NCBI GenBank assembly: GCA_963831645.1
Contig: CAWHQZ010000006.1
Span: 372,001 to 436,000 of the forward strand
Source: CAWHQZ01 sp963831645
Lineage (GTDB): Bacteria; Pseudomonadota; Alphaproteobacteria; Rhizobiales; Aestuariivirgaceae
Direction of reading: 5' to 3'
DNA: 64,000 nucleotides
The notes below the pieces were generated by a model. That model did no database searches, was not told where the DNA came from, and was given only the letters and a program-made list of their open reading frames with translations. Numbering within the stretch: the stretch's first letter is position 1; every line of letters begins with the position of its first letter. This document shows positions 63,118 through 64,000 of the stretch, in pieces. The position numbers and the translations under genes are program-made.

Positions 63118-64000
63118 ATGGGCAAGCGAGTATTGGTGGTGGGATTGGGCAACATGGGCATGAGCCATGCCCTGGCCTATACGAGGATTCCCGGCTTCGA
63201 GGTGGTCGGAGTGTGCGAGCGCCGCATTGCCCAGCGCGAACTGCCCGAAGCGCTCAAGGGCGCGAAGAAGTTCGACAACTTCGACAAGGCGCTGGCCGAG
63301 CTGAAACCGGACGTGGTGTCGATCAACACGCTGCCCGATACCCATGCTGACTTCGCCATCAAGGCCATGGAGGCAGGCGCCCACGTATTCGTCGAGAAAC
63401 CGCTGGCCGACAGCGCGGCGAACGCCGACAAGGTCGTCGCCACCGCCCGGCGAACCGGCAAGAAGCTCGTCGTCGGCTACATCCTTCGCCAGCACCCTTC
63501 GTGGATCAAGTTCATCGAGGTCGCTCGCGAGCTGGGCACGCCCCTGGTATTCCGCATGAATCTCAACCAGCAGTCGAACGGCGAGACCTGGGAATGGCAC
63601 AAACGGCTGATGGATTCGTTTCCCCCCATCGTTGATTGCGGCGTGCACTACGTCGACGTCATGTGCCAGATGACGCGCGCCAAGCCGGTCAAGGTCCATG
63701 CCATCGGCGCCAAGCTGACAGGCGAGGTACCGGTCAACAATTACGGGATGCTGCAGGTCATCTTCGCGGACGGCTCGGTCGGCTGGTACGAAGCCGGCTG
63801 GGGGCCGATGATGAGCGAGACTGCGTTCTTCGTGAAGGACGTGATCGGCCCCAAGGGCTCGGTTTCCATCGTCATGGCCGAGACGGCGGGCAACGTTCGC
63901 TCCGACGACATCAACGCCCACACCAAGACCAACCAGATCCTGCGGCATTACGCCGACATGTCGAAGCCCGACGAACGGATCGACATGACCGATGAGCCCG
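63118..64000 (+). CDS. Gfo/Idh/MocA-family oxidoreductase, 5' part (continues beyond the window)
   Basis: Open from ATG 63118, preceded by AAGGAGAGG, to the window end: 294 complete codons. Rossmann start VLVVGLGNMGMSHALAYTRIPG, the NTLPDTHADF strand, and the family core HVFVEKPLA (EKP motif), then VVGYILRQHP and HYVDVMCQMT with the C-terminal catalytic Asp/His region VDCGVHYVDVM. These NAD(P)-dependent enzymes act on sugars, inositols and related polyols. Probably part of the same catabolic operon. Confidence 0.92.
   Translation, partial: MGKRVLVVGLGNMGMSHALAYTRIPGFEVVGVCERRIAQRELPEALKGAKKFDNFDKALAELKPDVVSINTLPDTHADFAIKAMEAGAHVFVEKPLADSAANADKVVATARRTGKKLVVGYILRQHPSWIKFIEVARELGTPLVFRMNLNQQSNGETWEWHKRLMDSFPPIVDCGVHYVDVMCQMTRAKPVKVHAIGAKLTGEVPVNNYGMLQVIFADGSVGWYEAGWGPMMSETAFFVKDVIGPKGSVSIVMAETAGNVRSDDINAHTKTNQILRHYADMSKPDERIDMTDEP

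Noticed and set aside
1..64000. Programmed ribosomal frameshifting as the cause of the split genes
   Set aside because: No common slippery site followed by a stop, no stimulatory structure seen, and unrelated housekeeping genes are affected; indel errors are simpler. The shared TTCT context is too common to carry the case.
1..64000. tRNA, rRNA, CRISPR, prophage and insertion sequences
   Set aside because: Looked for cloverleaf ends, direct-repeat arrays, integrases and transposases on both strands and saw none.

Overview
The window is GC-rich, densely coded and looks like a chromosome segment of an alphaproteobacterium of the Hyphomicrobiales (Rhizobiales) type. The evidence is gene content and order (ychF-MaoC-MaoC; prs/apt; lgt-methyltransferase-pgeF; YbjN-proC; uvrC-pgsA-moaD; moxR-DUF58-BatA-like; lptF-lptG), Rhizobiales-style palindromic intergenic repeats, and frequent 4-base ATGA/GTGA stop/start overlaps. 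No rRNA, tRNA, CRISPR array, transposase or phage gene was seen.

Layout. 0-4.3 kb: end of ychF, two MaoC-type hydratases, an HtrA-like protein that has lost its catalytic His and Ser and overlaps a LuxR-type regulator, then apt and prs. 4.4-9.4 kb (minus strand): lgt, a NDUFAF7-type methyltransferase, pgeF, an M24 peptidase and a lipoprotein. 9.5-16 kb: ubiK, ybjN, proC, a TetR-like regulator, a CsaA-like protein, a MarR/OmpR/histidine-kinase set with overlapping frames, and a branched-chain aminotransferase. 16-23 kb (minus): folB with a FolM-like reductase, uvrC, pgsA, moaD, a cupin, cca, Nudix and DUF1285. 23-30 kb: moxR, DUF58 and two large membrane proteins. 30-34 kb: small enzymes, and a DUF559 (Vsr-like) nuclease gene flanked by inverted copies of one repeat. 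34.8-37.1 kb: lptF-lptG.

37-48.7 kb is accessory-looking, and less GC-rich by eye up to about 44.5 kb. It holds two SGNH hydrolases, an MsbA-type ABC exporter, a sulfotransferase, a methyltransferase, three dioxygenases (two 2-oxoglutarate type, one Asp/Asn beta-hydroxylase type) and an SxtJ / DUF5989 / carbamoyltransferase trio. This is a set for decorating and exporting an unidentified lipid or saccharide. Directly next to it, at 48.7-54.2 kb on the minus strand, is a putative bacterial ceramide cluster: AasR-like acyl-ACP synthetase, CerR-like reductase, AcpR-like carrier protein and serine palmitoyltransferase, with a membrane fatty-acid hydroxylase/sterol desaturase. 57-64 kb is a catabolic island: a NitT/TauT-type ABC importer, an uncharacterised barrel-like protein, an SDR and a Gfo/Idh/MocA dehydrogenase, with a bicupin and a HAD hydrolase divergent.

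Data quality matters here. At least ten conserved genes read across two frames, almost always with one extra base. In several cases removing that base restores both the family sequence and the native ATGA overlap with the next gene. The simplest explanation is uncorrected indel errors, two of them inside GAGTC (GANTC, the CcrM methylation site). Such loci are given here at their frame-corrected extents and typed as pseudogene; they are probably intact in the organism.
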